From Apopatocola sp963618015 (GTDB taxonomy: Bacteria; Bacillota; Clostridia; Oscillospirales; Oscillospiraceae), in assembly GCA_963618015.1 (NCBI GenBank), contig CAVEQS010000026.1, positions 1 to 41,768 of the forward strand: a DNA stretch of 41,768 nt. Direction: 5' to 3'. Made by a program: the position numbers and the translations under genes. The notes under the pieces are model-generated. The model saw only the letters and a list, made by a program, of their open reading frames with translations. It had not been told where the DNA came from and did no database searches. The number at the start of each line of letters is the position of its first letter. Position 1 is the first letter of the stretch. Positions 41,671 through 41,768 of this stretch are shown piece after piece.

Positions 41671-41768
41671 TGGATTCCTCCTATTACAATATATTTACGG
41701 GATAAGGCACGGTAGCCAGCCGTGTCTTTTTCCACATTGTTGCCAAAGCTGTTAGAATGAGAGAGTCT
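41671..41768. other. Leader of the substrate-binding protein gene
   Basis: This holds GGAGG close to the start codon and A/T-rich sequence (AATATATTTA at 41688-41697). I could not fix a clear -35/-10 pair before the window ends. Confidence 0.3.

Noticed and set aside
1..41768. CRISPR array, tRNA, rRNA or insertion sequence
   Set aside because: No regularly spaced direct repeats, no tRNA-like cloverleaf with a CCA end and no transposase frame were seen by eye.

Overview
The window is high-GC, densely coded, low-redundancy bacterial chromosome. Several features point to a Gram-positive (Firmicutes/Clostridia) host, most likely an Oscillospiraceae-type gut anaerobe: lipoproteins with classic lipoboxes, an LCP-family cell-wall ligase, DUF4342 and DUF4358 proteins, strong purine-rich ribosome binding sites, TTG/GTG starts, TTGnnn-17-TATAAT promoters and many stem-loop terminators. 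The exact species cannot be read from the sequence. I see no rRNA, tRNA, CRISPR, transposase or phage structural gene.

Layout. (1) 1-7.4 kb is mixed housekeeping and regulation: a membrane-anchored XRE regulator, a MATE exporter, an OmpR-type two-component pair, a dense palindromic intergenic element, a PAP2 phosphatase fused to a barstar-like domain, an XRE-S24 autocleaving repressor divergent from a small unknown gene across an operator-rich region, and an Aur1-like PAP2 protein. (2) 7.45-27.0 kb is one surface-polysaccharide locus, all on the minus strand. It contains a WbaP-type initiating sugar phosphotransferase, five further glycosyltransferases, a WecB-type epimerase, a Wzx-like flippase, a DUF1919 protein, an asparagine-synthase-like protein and a three-gene cassette (LysA-like decarboxylase, ATP-grasp, PIG-L deacetylase). 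A separate wbpA-wbpB-wbpD-wbpE operon with its own promoter closes the locus. No Wzy polymerase and no Wzz/tyrosine-kinase pair is visible. (3) 27.1-30.1 kb holds a membrane-anchored protein built of about 65-residue repeats and a divergent GT14 glycosyltransferase. (4) 30.2-38.3 kb holds two separate MBOAT + AlgJ/AlgX-like O-acetylation modules, each with a lipoprotein, on either side of an LCP ligase. (5) 38.4-41.7 kb holds a DUF4342 protein, a Crp/Fnr regulator behind a near-perfect 52-bp inverted repeat, a cupin and an iron/cobalamin-type substrate-binding lipoprotein.

How the genes fit together (inference). WbpA, WbpB, WbpE and WbpD should turn UDP-GlcNAc into UDP-2,3-diacetamido-glucuronic acid, and the WecB-type enzyme could epimerise this (as WbpI does) or make UDP-ManNAc. 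The sugar transferase starts the lipid-linked glycan, the glycosyltransferases extend it, the Asn-synthase-like, ATP-grasp, decarboxylase and PIG-L proteins may modify carboxyl or amino groups, the flippase exports it, LCP links it to peptidoglycan and the two MBOAT modules O-acetylate it outside. The least explained parts are the decarboxylase/ATP-grasp/PIG-L cassette, the repeat protein at 27144-29069, the PAP2-barstar fusion and the inverted repeat upstream of the Crp/Fnr gene.
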